A stretch of 64,000 nucleotides of DNA from JAIBAJ01 sp965284645 (GCA_965284645.1 OZ260106.1:3782001-3846000); one strand, 5' to 3'; shown: positions 52,689-63,829, counted from the stretch's first letter. Translations and numbers: made by a program. The notes: generated from the sequence alone by a model not told the origin.

Positions 52689-55600
52689 TTAGTTGGTTTT
52701 TATTATTTTAAATACTTTTTGATCGAGGGTGGAGTTTGGAATGCTCAGCTTGAGGCAGTAGGAGCCTGCGGGGAGTTCAGATAAATCAAGCAATCCGGCG
52801 TGGCCTTTTCCAAAACCATGGCATACTTTTTTAATGTTTCGACCCGACAAATCTAATACATCCATGGCAAATTCCTTCTCGAAAGTGAGGGACAAATTTA
52901 TTTGCAGGGTACCCGTGGTAGGATTGGGAAAATACTGAAACTGATCGCCTTGAGTGGCCACAGCTTGGGCGGGAAGGCTATCTGAAGCGTTCGTTACCTC
53001 CAATCGTTGCACGAGGGTATTTACGCATGTAAGGTCGGCAATAAAATCGCTATAGTGGGCGGCTTTAAACCCGGGTAACAGTTTGATGAATTCGCCGGCA
53101 TAATACCTACCGATGGCTTGGGAAGCCACCTCGACCGGACCGGTGGGGCAGGCAAAAATTTGCTGGGCCCAGAGGGTATTGGCCTCTTCATCGGCGGTGG
53201 TGATGTTGGTACAGGCATTTAACAAGGGCTCGGTAACATTGACCGAAGGGAGAATTTCAACCGGAATGGAAAAGGCATAATTTGAATTGGGTGAAAAAAT
53301 AAAACCATTGGGGTACCAATCTCTGAAAACAAACTGAAAGTGGATGGATTGAAGCCCAATGGCACTGGACTGCAAAATAAAGCCCGAACCCATGGGGGAA
53401 ATACCCGCTCCTGCTGTAAAGTTTTGAATTGGATCTTGAAATTGGGATTGATTAACAACAAGTCCATACGGTCCAAGTTCAGGATTTCCTTCAACTGGGA
53501 TATAGGGTTGTACAAAAATATAAAAGGTATTATTTTGGCAAGATTGAATTAATTCCCCACTATATGGATGAGGATTTTTCTCAAAAAAATTTATATCAAA
53601 AGGTTTAGAACTTGCACTACATCCCACGGCATCCGTAGCTTTCAAAATATACCTACCTGGATTCCATGGATCGGGATTTAAGGTTGATGAATTTGAATAA
53701 GGTTGACCATTGGATTCCCAAACGTAAGTGTATTCGGGGGTTCCTCCAGTGGCACCCCAATTCGCCAAATAGTTGGATGGAAAAATCCCATCTCTGTAAA
53801 AATATCCACTGTAACCATCATTCGACCCTACAGATATTTTGGAATTGGCCGTTAATAGGATAGGGTCATCAATGTTTCTAAAATGACATCCATTTGCGTC
53901 CACCACATCTACAATGAATTCCATTTGATGAGCTTGTGGATAATTGGAATTGTAAATTGCATTGTGAGTTAAAGGAATGGCGGATTGATTACTTGCGTAT
54001 AGCTGGCTACTTTGATTATTAACCCTCCTCCACCATTCAATTTCAAAGGGAGGATATTCGGTGTAGATATCCAATTCCAGCAAAATGGGTTCGTCGCCAA
54101 AGCAAAGCAATTGATCTTCCGGTAAGCTAACTTCAGGCCTTTGTGTTTCATCAACAAAAACAATAATTTCATCGAAGGCTGAACACCCATTGGGCTGAAG
54201 CGTTTGTAAGGTGTAGGCCGTTGTTTGAAAAGGAGCGACAGTGGTAGGCGAAAAATAACTCAGTCCATTTGGCAACAAGGCATAACATTGATTAAAATCT
54301 CCACCTTGACTACCTGAAGGATACCAACGGAATTGGTAAAATGGACCAATGGCATTGTTTTCTAATTGACCATTTAAACTGATGGTTTTACCTGGACAGG
54401 TTGTGATATTCTCACCTGCAGATACGGGACTAACCTGGTCATCTACCACCACTGTAATATTTCCAATGGATGAACAGGTGCCTTGTTCAGAACTAACCAA
54501 GACTACTAATTCGTAAGTTCCATTTGAACTAGCCTGAAAAATTGGGTTCCTTATATTCGGATCATTCAAATTAGGTGCCGGAGTAAGATTCGGCGGATTT
54601 GTTGAATTTGTTTCCAGATTGCTAAGCCAAAGGTAATTGTTATTGGCCGCTTCACCACCAATACTATTCGCTTCTATTTGAATAGGATTACCTAAACAAA
54701 CATGGTATTCTGCTTGGGGTAATTGAACTGAAATAGGTTGAATATGGAAAGTAAGGGTTTTGGGCACTGAATTCGCCTGGGTTATCGTATTTCCCATATC
54801 ACCTGAATTAATTCGAAGCGTGTAAACAAAATCGCCTGTTACATTCGAAGGAAAGTTGAATTGCGGATTAAGCGTATATGGATCAGAAATGTAATTCATG
54901 GCGTTGGGACTGTTACTGAACCATTGGTAGGTAAAGGGTGGTCGAGCTTTGTGATTGTTCACAGCTTGGAGGCTGTAAGAGGAACCAGGACAAAGATTAA
55001 CCACAGAAGGCATGGCAATGTCGCTTGGTCTCAAACATTTATACATTTCAAAAGAGAATTCCCTGTTAATAATCGTGGCGGGATCACCGTAAAAACCATC
55101 TTGGTCACAAGCAGCTGCTTCAATTCTCCCTTCAATCAATTTAGGAAAAACAGTCGAATTTATATCATCCAAAATCACCCTAGCTGCGCCTCGATTCCTT
55201 TGACATGTAGAATTTATATACAAAGGCCAAGAACCAGGTAACATTCCAGGACCCACGGTATTTTCAAAAGAATATCCTTGGTCCCACTGCAAAGGAAGAA
55301 AACCGATATGTGGACCAGTATTTATAGTTGCTCCATTACCATATACGTTATCTATACACCTGCATTGGCGGTTCTGTTCATTCGATTCCCCATAGGTTTC
55401 AGGCAGTACATTGATCAATAATTCAAATCCGACGCGATAATTATAGCCATCGTCTGGGTTATAGCAACTGGAAAGAAAACTTAAGGGTGTAAATACCATT
55501 GGACCTGATTCCGTTGAAGGAGGGTCATTTGAAACAATCAAATAATCTTCGTTTAAGGAGGAAACACAACCTTGTGAATTACAAGCTGTAACCTCAACAT

Positions 55601-58439
55601 CCCAAACTCCAGGAGTCAATACTGTTGGGAATAGACCTACCTGTTGAGTAAGCGTATTGCCTGTAGTTTCAACCGAAAGTTGCAATTGTTGTTCATTCTG
55701 GGGAGTAAAAGTCCAGTAGAAAATATTCGGAGTGCTTACGGTAGCGCCATTATAATTTGCCTCCAAATTAAATGAAGATGCTGTTCCGTTTACCAAATGA
55801 CGGGTAGTACCATTTGTACTTTGAACAGAAAGACCTGAAATCTGGTATTGGTTTGAAACTTGTACCTGTTGGGAGCAATAAATAGTTCCAGAATTACCTC
55901 CACTTATGGTTAAGTTAACCAAGTAATTCCCTTCGGAAGAATAAAAATGAACAGGGCTAAATTCGTTTGAATAATTTCCATCTCCAAAGTCCCATTGATA
56001 GGTCAAAAATTGGGGAGCAATGTTAACTGATGCTGGATGGAATGAAACCATTTGGTTCATTGTAAATTGATTTCCGGTGTTCGGAACCAATGTCATACAT
56101 TCTTGACCTGGAACCGTTTGGAAATCCAAAGGAGGCTCATTTTCCAGAACATTTATAAATTCTGTATGTGTTGTTGTTTGACCAACATAATCTGTAACTA
56201 CCAAGGTTACAGCCTTTCCATTACCAGCTGAAGAGAAGGTTGTTTCAGGGTTTTCGGAAGTTGATGAAATCGGATTTCCATTTTGGAAGGTCCAATGGTA
56301 TTGGTATGGAGGAACACCGCCACTTCCAAGAAATTCAAAACTTACGGCTTCTGAAACATAAGGACTTGTAGGGTAAAAATTAAAATCTGCCTGTAACGCA
56401 TCAATTTCTTGTCCAGTACCACCCCCATTTGTAATTTCAGGTGCTTCAACGTGAATGTATGCCATTCTTTGGCGGGTAAATGGAGCTACTCCGTTTTGGG
56501 TCACTCCATTTCCGGAAAGAACAACTGTAAAATCACCAATCGCATTATAAGTGTGAGTTATAGTTTGAGTTATGGTATTAGTTGAACCAAAATTTCCATC
56601 ACCAAAATTCCAAGTAAACCCATTGTTAAGGTTTTCACTTTGGTTGGTAAATACTACAGATTCGCCTGCAACAATGGAAGTGGTATTTGCCACAAAATCA
56701 GCAGAAGGGCAAGAAGATGCACCACCATCAATAAGGATTCCACCAGCACATGGGGTTATTCGCTTAAACAGGTGTGACTTATCAATTGTTTTTCCTAAAA
56801 ACCTTTCATTTCTAAACCATTCAATTTGACTTCCTTGCCAATCCCTATAGGGTATTTGGGTATGATTGAACAGGTTATTTCCTTGCAGAAAATTTGTTGC
56901 GGATTGGTCAGGTTCGAACCCAAGTAAATCAGCACCAGTAAAATCCTTTGCTTCAATTTCGATGTTGAATTCCCGATCTGGAGACTGGGCTAATGCTGTA
57001 AGAGTAGTACTAGGAATTTGGTAGTAAAATGTTTTTGAATCATTACCTACAACCAGTGTAGAATTGCTACTGGTAAGTGTTGTATAGGTGGCGCCACAGC
57101 GAAGTCTAACCCTTGGATTACCCGGTGTATTCGGAATTGGTTCACTGAAAGTTATAGCAATGGTTGCCATGTTTCCATGGTGGTAGTATTCCTTCAATCG
57201 CACACTTTCGAGGCCTATGGAATTTTCATTGCCCAATTGGAAAGGATCCAAATAAAGCGTATATTGATTGAATTTCCAGGCAGCATTGTATAGCATTACT
57301 GGGGAAGAAGAGGCCGAGTTATTTTCAAACACTTGTACCTCTTCGACATATGGCCTGAAATTATCGATTCTGAAGGGAATTTGTTGGATTCCAATCGAAT
57401 TCTGTAGTATACCATCGTCATCTGCATTCTTGGCACGTAGTGTTAAGGTGTATTCTCCATCTGGAAATTGGGCTTGATTATAGGTAACCGCATCCGCAAG
57501 AACTCCTTGGGCATCCCAGGAATTTTCCACCACACCTGCTTTAACCTTGGCATTGAAATAGCGATCTACCGGGAAATCAGGAAAAGTAGGTTCGGCATGA
57601 TTGGGCCTAGCTGTTAGGATATAGTTAAAATTTGAATTATCGGAACCAGGAAAAAAGCATGTATTAGCATCTTGATCGTCGGGGACATAGTTAAATTGGT
57701 AGTTGACAACCTCACCACTCGTGTTCCCTTCATTGTTTCCAATTTCATAAGAAATTATATAGGGTGCTACATGTCCAACCTCGAAACCACCTGAGGCAGT
57801 AATTCGATGCGAATAGATATTTGCAGCTATATCAGATTTACCGAATACATATTGTTGATTGGAATTCGGTAAAAAAGGATAGGCAACAGGTTCTGAAGAA
57901 AACCGATTTACTCCATTTTTAAAAAAGAATTTATTTGCATAATTTCCTGGACTTGGATAGGATATTATTGGAGAAAGATTGGTATTGTCGTCAAACGGAT
58001 AAAGCTTTTGATCAAGGAAATTGAATTGTTCTGATTCAAGGTGTAAGTGAGGACTGTTCCAACTGTACATTGTCCCAATAAGCTCTCCTGCTTGAACTTG
58101 AAAATTGGCATCTAAATCATTTCGAATTGAAATATGCTGATATTTTATTTTGACACCACCTTCCGATTCAATAATTAAATTGCTGCTGCTGCCAGAACCT
58201 CCAATTTCCACTATTGAGCCACCCAAAATGGCATGTACTTCTTGTAATCCGACATCATGAATATCAACACCTTGATGAAACCTAGAATTTACTCGGTATT
58301 CCCCTGTGGTTCCCACAATGCGGTGTTGTTGTTGAAAAGGCTCTAAAGGCCAATTTAAATTCTGGGAGAAAGTATTAAGGGATTGGATAATAAATACCAA
58401 TACAAGTTTAATTTTTAGATTTTTTAATGATATAGACAT
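52689..58439 (-). CDS. Giant secreted M23/PKD protein with T9SS type A sorting domain
   Basis: 1916 aa. After a signal peptide (LVLVFIIQSLNTFSQ), residues ~30-150 form an M23-like peptidase domain with RFHQGVDIHD and the HxH motif SPHLHLE. PKD domains follow (FTWNFGDGNFGS, YQWDFGDGNYSN), then many Cys-containing Ig-like units (NLCPGSSYSLQA, HVCLGNPIQIEANS, TTCPGKTISLNG). Near the end is the Bacteroidota phrase KLLPGFKAAHYSDFIADLTC. The sorting domain (QYFPNPTTGTLQINLSL to GSYCLKLSIPNSTLDQKVFK) closes it. It overlaps the upstream gene by 32 bases. An M23 fused to this length of Ig/PKD stalk is uncommon; peptidase activity is inferred. Confidence 0.9.
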   Translation of the reverse strand: MSISLKNLKIKLVLVFIIQSLNTFSQNLNWPLEPFQQQHRIVGTTGEYRVNSRFHQGVDIHDVGLQEVHAILGGSIVEIGGSGSSSNLIIESEGGVKIKYQHISIRNDLDANFQVQAGELIGTMYSWNSPHLHLESEQFNFLDQKLYPFDDNTNLSPIISYPSPGNYANKFFFKNGVNRFSSEPVAYPFLPNSNQQYVFGKSDIAANIYSHRITASGGFEVGHVAPYIISYEIGNNEGNTSGEVVNYQFNYVPDDQDANTCFFPGSDNSNFNYILTARPNHAEPTFPDFPVDRYFNAKVKAGVVENSWDAQGVLADAVTYNQAQFPDGEYTLTLRAKNADDDGILQNSIGIQQIPFRIDNFRPYVEEVQVFENNSASSSPVMLYNAAWKFNQYTLYLDPFQLGNENSIGLESVRLKEYYHHGNMATIAITFSEPIPNTPGNPRVRLRCGATYTTLTSSNSTLVVGNDSKTFYYQIPSTTLTALAQSPDREFNIEIEAKDFTGADLLGFEPDQSATNFLQGNNLFNHTQIPYRDWQGSQIEWFRNERFLGKTIDKSHLFKRITPCAGGILIDGGASSCPSADFVANTTSIVAGESVVFTNQSENLNNGFTWNFGDGNFGSTNTITQTITHTYNAIGDFTVVLSGNGVTQNGVAPFTRQRMAYIHVEAPEITNGGGTGQEIDALQADFNFYPTSPYVSEAVSFEFLGSGGVPPYQYHWTFQNGNPISSTSENPETTFSSAGNGKAVTLVVTDYVGQTTTHTEFINVLENEPPLDFQTVPGQECMTLVPNTGNQFTMNQMVSFHPASVNIAPQFLTYQWDFGDGNYSNEFSPVHFYSSEGNYLVNLTISGGNSGTIYCSQQVQVSNQYQISGLSVQSTNGTTRHLVNGTASSFNLEANYNGATVSTPNIFYWTFTPQNEQQLQLSVETTGNTLTQQVGLFPTVLTPGVWDVEVTACNSQGCVSSLNEDYLIVSNDPPSTESGPMVFTPLSFLSSCYNPDDGYNYRVGFELLINVLPETYGESNEQNRQCRCIDNVYGNGATINTGPHIGFLPLQWDQGYSFENTVGPGMLPGSWPLYINSTCQRNRGAARVILDDINSTVFPKLIEGRIEAAACDQDGFYGDPATIINREFSFEMYKCLRPSDIAMPSVVNLCPGSSYSLQAVNNHKARPPFTYQWFSNSPNAMNYISDPYTLNPQFNFPSNVTGDFVYTLRINSGDMGNTITQANSVPKTLTFHIQPISVQLPQAEYHVCLGNPIQIEANSIGGEAANNNYLWLSNLETNSTNPPNLTPAPNLNDPNIRNPIFQASSNGTYELVVLVSSEQGTCSSIGNITVVVDDQVSPVSAGENITTCPGKTISLNGQLENNAIGPFYQFRWYPSGSQGGDFNQCYALLPNGLSYFSPTTVAPFQTTAYTLQTLQPNGCSAFDEIIVFVDETQRPEVSLPEDQLLCFGDEPILLELDIYTEYPPFEIEWWRRVNNQSSQLYASNQSAIPLTHNAIYNSNYPQAHQMEFIVDVVDANGCHFRNIDDPILLTANSKISVGSNDGYSGYFYRDGIFPSNYLANWGATGGTPEYTYVWESNGQPYSNSSTLNPDPWNPGRYILKATDAVGCSASSKPFDINFFEKNPHPYSGELIQSCQNNTFYIFVQPYIPVEGNPELGPYGLVVNQSQFQDPIQNFTAGAGISPMGSGFILQSSAIGLQSIHFQFVFRDWYPNGFIFSPNSNYAFSIPVEILPSVNVTEPLLNACTNITTADEEANTLWAQQIFACPTGPVEVASQAIGRYYAGEFIKLLPGFKAAHYSDFIADLTCVNTLVQRLEVTNASDSLPAQAVATQGDQFQYFPNPTTGTLQINLSLTFEKEFAMDVLDLSGRNIKKVCHGFGKGHAGLLDLSELPAGSYCLKLSIPNSTLDQKVFKIIKTN

Positions 58440-59529
58440 AATTGTGATATTTAGAAATTAATAAATTATATTTTAGAGAAAACAAACGCTTGAAAAACTC
58501 ATAATTACTACCAATACTTATATTTAAAGGAATCCCATTGCTATAAATAATATTATTTGTTTTATCTAATGAATATGCCCTTCTTTCAAAGGAATTATAG
58601 TTTTCAATCAACAAATTTTCAAATGAAAAACTTGAACCAACTGGCATTTCTGCTCCTTCCTTTTTAGAAATACACATTAAACTAGTTATCTTTTCACCTT
58701 TATCATTTCTTGATGAGTAACCCAAAAAATAATTTGGATTAACCATTGCCCCGAAAAACAATTTTTCCTCAGGACTTCCAATTGGCCTTACACCGACTTT
58801 ATTTTCTACGATGAAATTTTGTCCATAAATTGAAACAAAGACTTTCTCTTTACCAATACAATAAATATAAGCCATACCTCCTAATTCTTGAGTTATCTGA
58901 TTCTTAAACAGAATATTCCCTTCCGTATTAAAAACAAAAACATCATTATTTTTAGGATATCCTCCTTTAACCATTCCTCCGATTGCAAATACACCTTCGT
59001 TTTCATTAAAAGAAACATACATTCCTTCATAAACCAAACTAGGCATTTCAATCTTTATAAATTTATCCTTTTTGATATCATATAACTGGAGGGAGGTAAT
59101 ACTTAGATCCATTCTATTGGAAATTAGCATATAATCCTCATTCATAAATTCAATCCAATAGTAATCTTCTCCTTCAAAAACCTTATCCTTGACCACATTA
59201 CCATCTTTGTATCGGTAAATAATCAATTTCCCTTTGTTTTTCCCATCTGGATCTTCGCAGGTAACAATTCCCTCTCCAAATCCTCCTTGAAGATTTTCTC
59301 TATTTGACAATTTCAAAGTCTTCTTGGTCTTTAAGTCTGTTATTTCCGGACCTATTCCTTTGGAATAATCATTAACTTTAAATTCAAGAACGGTTGACAT
59401 ACTTTCTGGTGTTTCTACCAGAAAGTATGTGCAATTTTCTTTTCCTTGAATGGTATCAACTTGAACCGTTTGTGCTTGAGAAGTATAAATTCCTGAGACA
59501 AATAATAGGTTAATTAGCATCCTTTTCAT
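58408..59529 (-). CDS. Secreted propeller-like protein
   Basis: 373 aa (370 from the second Met). A signal peptide ends SGIYTSQAQ. Repeated beta phrases (LIIYRYKDGNVVKDKVFEGE, LQLYDIKKDKFIKIEMPSLV, DVFVFNTEGNILFKNQITQE) suggest a beta-propeller. No sorting domain. It overlaps both neighbours (20 and 32 bases), so translation of the three genes is coupled. The function is unknown. Confidence 0.75.
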   Translation of the reverse strand: MKRMLINLLFVSGIYTSQAQTVQVDTIQGKENCTYFLVETPESMSTVLEFKVNDYSKGIGPEITDLKTKKTLKLSNRENLQGGFGEGIVTCEDPDGKNKGKLIIYRYKDGNVVKDKVFEGEDYYWIEFMNEDYMLISNRMDLSITSLQLYDIKKDKFIKIEMPSLVYEGMYVSFNENEGVFAIGGMVKGGYPKNNDVFVFNTEGNILFKNQITQELGGMAYIYCIGKEKVFVSIYGQNFIVENKVGVRPIGSPEEKLFFGAMVNPNYFLGYSSRNDKGEKITSLMCISKKEGAEMPVGSSFSFENLLIENYNSFERRAYSLDKTNNIIYSNGIPLNISIGSNYEFFKRLFSLKYNLLISKYHNYVYIIKKSKN

Positions 59530-62500
59530 TTTTGGCTGATTTAGAGGTTTGTGTTATTTGATTTTTAAGTTTTTTATTCTCGTTTTCCAATTTGTCGAGC
59601 CTATCGTTTAATTCTAGCAAGTAGAGAAAAACCTCCTCTGTTTTTACCGTTAGGTTTTGGATATTTTCTCCTATACCGAAATGTCCTTTTTCAGCTATTA
59701 CTTGTGCGCTTGGATATCCAGGCATATGCTTGTTTTTTTCAAAATAGGCTTTTAAATCATTTAATGACAAACGTTTGTAGTTTTTATCGAACACATAATC
59801 ACCCCAATCGCCTTGCAAACGAACGTCGAGTTCTTCGCAAATAATGGAACCTCCAACACCAAGCATAAACCCAGAAGGAAGAGAGGTGGTTGTGCTAATG
59901 GTAACCCTTCCAACATTATCGATTCTTAGACCTGATGTTGCTTGGGCGTTTGGAGCAATTACCAAACCTGTACTAGGGTTTCCTCCATTTCCATTGGTCC
60001 AGATGAGACCAATATCGCCCGGTTTGGTCATAAAATTATATCCTGCACCAACTAAATTAGGATATAGTTTTACATTCGTACTGCCTGTCTCCAAACTCAA
60101 AATTGATTCGTTTTGTGGTAAATTTTGGGATTGCAAAAATGCACGTGTACCATTTAAAATTTTGGCTGTTAAATCACTTTCAAACAGCCCTCTTCCGTTG
60201 ACATGCAACTTGCTGGTTGGATTGTCTGTTCCAACGCCAACATTACCACAAAGTGTATAAATCTTATTGATGTCATCTTCCCATAAAGGCATCATGCCAA
60301 ATTGCGGTCCGGGACCAGTTCCTTCATCTGGAGTAACATAACAGGCATCTTTGGTCATATTCCAAGGTAATTTTGAAACCATACCATTTACGCCAAGGCC
60401 CAAAACTTCCATATTTGAATAAGGATCGACTGAAGACGATGGTATATTTGGAAGGATTAGGTTACCCATTACTTTTGCTTCACCATTCAACAAGGAATTA
60501 CCATAAACATCCAATTTGGCTTGTGGAAGATTGGTTCCAATCCCAATATTAGCATTAGACTTTAGGTAAATAGCATCGACACCATTTGCCTTAATAGCTA
60601 CATCCTGTGCCGAAAAGCTTCCAAATTCAGGCGCCTCTACTCGAGCTGATTTAAAGGCAACTGGGGCTTCCACCTTTCCATTTGAATTTACCTTTAAACC
60701 AAGAATGTTATTGGATTTTATTTGCAAAGGTGTATTATCAGAAGTGCCAATAAAATGGGTGGTATCCAAATTTTGGTTGCCCTCTAAACTCCAACCTGAA
60801 CTTGCTTGTCTGGGTGCTTCAAGTTGAATACAAGCTGCTGAAAGACAACCGGATTCGTTTTTTGATACAACCAAGTATTTTTGTCCAGGCAAAGGCAGAT
60901 TCACATTGGTTCCTGAAGCAAAATTGGACAATTGAGCCAAATCAATGCCATTTAAATCCTTCAAAAAGTTAACACTACTTGCACCTTCAATTTTTATCAA
61001 ACTTAACAGATGGTCGGAATTATCTTGATACCAATCAAACTGATTGTTGCCGCCTGTAACACTTGAAACCGTTGCTTGGGCATCGGAACATGTGGCACAA
61101 CTAAAATGAAAACCATTGGGATAATCCATTAAATCGACCTTGAATTTGGTGCTTTCAGGAGACTTAACAGTAAAGGAACTCTCCGATTTGCACCCCGTAG
61201 CATCCATTGAATAAACTACATAATCTCCAGGACCAAATCCATCAACAACAATACTATCTATACCTGCAACCTCACTATTATTAATGATTGTACCTTGTCC
61301 ATTTTTGTGGACAATTTCCATTCGAAATGGAGCAAAACCTCCCATAAACTTAACAACAACTTGTCCATCGTTTTCATCGCACCTTGTATGGTAACCGTTA
61401 CCCATTTCTTTCACAGCAGCATTGGTTGTAAATGGCATCCATTGTGGTAGGTTATAATTTGTTTCAATATGCTGATCATTTGCATCCCAAACTTCCAAGT
61501 GATAATTTCCTTCTCCAATGATTTTTACTAAGTCACCTTCAAGCACAGTTTGTTGACCATCCAATCCAGTTACGGTCCATTTGTATTTATATCCTGGTGT
61601 TCCTCCGGTAACATAAGCAGCCATTAAACCATTATTTGATTCACAAGAATTAAATAATTGAGGATTTATTTGAACTGACAAACCCTCTGGTGCTTTGAGT
61701 TCAATCAAGGCAGAATCAATTTCACCACTTAAAGAATCCTTAGCAACAATAATATAATCACCTGCACCCAAATCAGTAAACTTTCCATTGCCTTGTTCCC
61801 TATCTATGGTACCAGCTAAATTCTTGAGCCGGAACTGGATACTACCACTACCGCCAACTCCGTTAAATTCAATCGATCCATCTTCTGAATTTTCATTAGA
61901 AGTATTGTAACCTGCATATTGGCTTTTTTGAACCATCCCTATTTTCAACTTTGGAAAACCAGCTTGGGTGCCTGGACAAAGCTCCTGTCTCAAATCCTCA
62001 TTGGCCGTTAATTGAAAAGGCAAAACCACTTGGCAACCAGCATTATCAACCAAGGTGTAAGAATAACTGGATCCAGCAAGTAAAGAATGAACTTCGGCCT
62101 CCGATGTTTGAACTCCATTCAATAAAAATGGCTGAACCCCTCCCACAAGGTTTTTAAATTGCAGGAATAACATAGGACATTGACAGGCTTCATTATATTC
62201 TGGATTACAAGTAACTTCCCTAGTGGCAGAAAACGGTAATGGGGATTTTATCTCAACACTATCAGTTTGCCTACAACCATATTGGTTTTGAACTGATACG
62301 ACATACAATCCAGCTCCCACATTGCTTAATTCTTCAGTGTTTGAAAAGTAAAAGCTTTGTTGATTAATCAGTGTATCTAAGCCAGTAATTGGATCGACAT
62401 TATAGGAAATTCGCTTTTCAGTCCAACGCCAGCTAATTTGCTCGGTTCCAGTAGGATTGTCTTGCACTAATCGAACCCATGCTGAATTATCTGTGGCACA

Positions 62501-63127
62501 ATTCATATGGTATCCGAAAGTATTGGGAGGATTAGTTGATAAATGAAAGGAAGGCAACGAGGCGTTCGGTACATCAATGGATGTATTAAACTGACAGGCA
62601 TTTGCATCAATAATGGTAACTGGAAAATTACCTGCAGCAAGCCCTGAGACAGCCAGTTGAATTTGGGGTTGTCCATTCCAAAAGAATTCGAAGGGTTCCG
62701 TACCACCTTGAATAGTAAAATTAACCTGTCCATCATTTCCTGGCTGGCAACTAACCGGCCTTAAGGAGGAAACTTGTAATTGAATGGGAGGAGGTTGAAA
62801 CAATTGCAGAGAGTCTAATACAATGAGTGTATCAGAATTAAATGCTCGAATGGAATAGGTGCCAGATGCTAGTCCCGCAAATTGGTAAGGCAATTCTGCC
62901 TCTTGGACACTTGAAATTTGTACACCTTCTTTCAATAGATCCAAATTTATTCGATTTGCCCCACTGGCAGCAATCAATAGCTTACCATCTTGGGCGCCAT
63001 TGCAGGAGATATTGTGACCTCCGGCGAATTGTGATTTGGTTATTATAAGTTGAACATTCGATTGGGCCATGCTTTTTAAGGAAAAGAGGGCAAAAACTGT
63101 AATTAGAATAGTGTGTATTTTAGACAT
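59510..63127 (-). CDS. Large secreted SprB-repeat/tail-fibre-like protein
   Basis: 1205 aa from the ATG at 63127, where the signal peptide starts (MSKIHTILITVFALFSLKSM); the open frame runs 56 codons further upstream with hydrophobic but unlikely sequence. The N-terminal ~700 residues contain SprB-like units (GGTEPFEFFWNGQPQIQLAV, GGFAPFRMEIVHKN). The middle shows trimeric-fibre phrases (NIGIGTNLPQAKLDVYGNSL, VGVGTDNPTSKLHVNG). The end (YVFDKNYKRLSLNDLKAYFE, then a coiled coil LELNDRLDKLENENKKLKNQ) is a common Bacteroidota tail-fibre-like ending. No T9SS sorting domain is seen. Confidence 0.85.
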   Translation of the reverse strand: MSKIHTILITVFALFSLKSMAQSNVQLIITKSQFAGGHNISCNGAQDGKLLIAASGANRINLDLLKEGVQISSVQEAELPYQFAGLASGTYSIRAFNSDTLIVLDSLQLFQPPPIQLQVSSLRPVSCQPGNDGQVNFTIQGGTEPFEFFWNGQPQIQLAVSGLAAGNFPVTIIDANACQFNTSIDVPNASLPSFHLSTNPPNTFGYHMNCATDNSAWVRLVQDNPTGTEQISWRWTEKRISYNVDPITGLDTLINQQSFYFSNTEELSNVGAGLYVVSVQNQYGCRQTDSVEIKSPLPFSATREVTCNPEYNEACQCPMLFLQFKNLVGGVQPFLLNGVQTSEAEVHSLLAGSSYSYTLVDNAGCQVVLPFQLTANEDLRQELCPGTQAGFPKLKIGMVQKSQYAGYNTSNENSEDGSIEFNGVGGSGSIQFRLKNLAGTIDREQGNGKFTDLGAGDYIIVAKDSLSGEIDSALIELKAPEGLSVQINPQLFNSCESNNGLMAAYVTGGTPGYKYKWTVTGLDGQQTVLEGDLVKIIGEGNYHLEVWDANDQHIETNYNLPQWMPFTTNAAVKEMGNGYHTRCDENDGQVVVKFMGGFAPFRMEIVHKNGQGTIINNSEVAGIDSIVVDGFGPGDYVVYSMDATGCKSESSFTVKSPESTKFKVDLMDYPNGFHFSCATCSDAQATVSSVTGGNNQFDWYQDNSDHLLSLIKIEGASSVNFLKDLNGIDLAQLSNFASGTNVNLPLPGQKYLVVSKNESGCLSAACIQLEAPRQASSGWSLEGNQNLDTTHFIGTSDNTPLQIKSNNILGLKVNSNGKVEAPVAFKSARVEAPEFGSFSAQDVAIKANGVDAIYLKSNANIGIGTNLPQAKLDVYGNSLLNGEAKVMGNLILPNIPSSSVDPYSNMEVLGLGVNGMVSKLPWNMTKDACYVTPDEGTGPGPQFGMMPLWEDDINKIYTLCGNVGVGTDNPTSKLHVNGRGLFESDLTAKILNGTRAFLQSQNLPQNESILSLETGSTNVKLYPNLVGAGYNFMTKPGDIGLIWTNGNGGNPSTGLVIAPNAQATSGLRIDNVGRVTISTTTSLPSGFMLGVGGSIICEELDVRLQGDWGDYVFDKNYKRLSLNDLKAYFEKNKHMPGYPSAQVIAEKGHFGIGENIQNLTVKTEEVFLYLLELNDRLDKLENENKKLKNQITQTSKSAKNEKDAN

Positions 63128-63448
63128 AAAAAAGAATTTAAAAAATAATAAAACAGGAATAAAGTACCTTTTCAAGGATATAAAACCTAGTAAAGAAACT
63201 AAATTCAAAAAAAACAAAACGAAATAGTTTGAGTGAATTACCAGTTTCAGGAAAACCATTAAAAAACACACTTCAAGACCATAATAGCCTGACAAAAAGA
63301 GTGCTTTTTACGAATGGCTTTATTCTTATAATCGACCAGACTAAAATAACTTAGCCTTTTCTTAACTGGAATTAAATAGTCAAAGAAAGAACTACCCTAG
63401 ATCGGAAGCATAGCAACAGACCCTAGTCAATTTCACAAACCATTTAGT

Positions 63449-63829
63449 TTAAAGTCTTGTAGGTGGTGTAGGTGGACGATTTCCCCAAGTGTGCGGCAAA
63501 TAGAGGCATAAAAGTTTATCACTACTATTTTTATTGGAGGCAAAATCCAACTCACCGATTTCAGAAATAGTTGAATCGGATTCATTGGAGTAAAAGCCCA
63601 GAATTTCGTCTGGTTCATGGACAATCCGTATTGGAAAAATTTCTGCTCCAACATTGTCTGAATAGTTTTTTGCTTCATTCACATTGCTAAAAGGATCTGC
63701 ATGATGGGTTAATTGACTTTGCATAGTAATACCATAAGCACAATTTAACATCGAATAACTTTCTGAGGCATTTGAAAAAACGGTTGGATTGAAGAACCTA
63801 TCCAACCCAGTGTGACTAATTTTTTGCAT
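63449..63829 (-). CDS. Hypothetical protein
   Basis: 126 aa. Soluble and acidic (GFYSNESDSTISEIGELDFA), without a signal peptide, ending in a Pro/Arg-rich tail (WGNRPPTPPTRL). No family was recognised. It is kept because the frame is uninterrupted, starts with an ATG and lies between non-coding stretches, but it could be spurious. Bases 63128-63448 and 63830-64000 hold no gene I can support. Confidence 0.45.
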   Translation of the reverse strand: MQKISHTGLDRFFNPTVFSNASESYSMLNCAYGITMQSQLTHHADPFSNVNEAKNYSDNVGAEIFPIRIVHEPDEILGFYSNESDSTISEIGELDFASNKNSSDKLLCLYLPHTWGNRPPTPPTRL

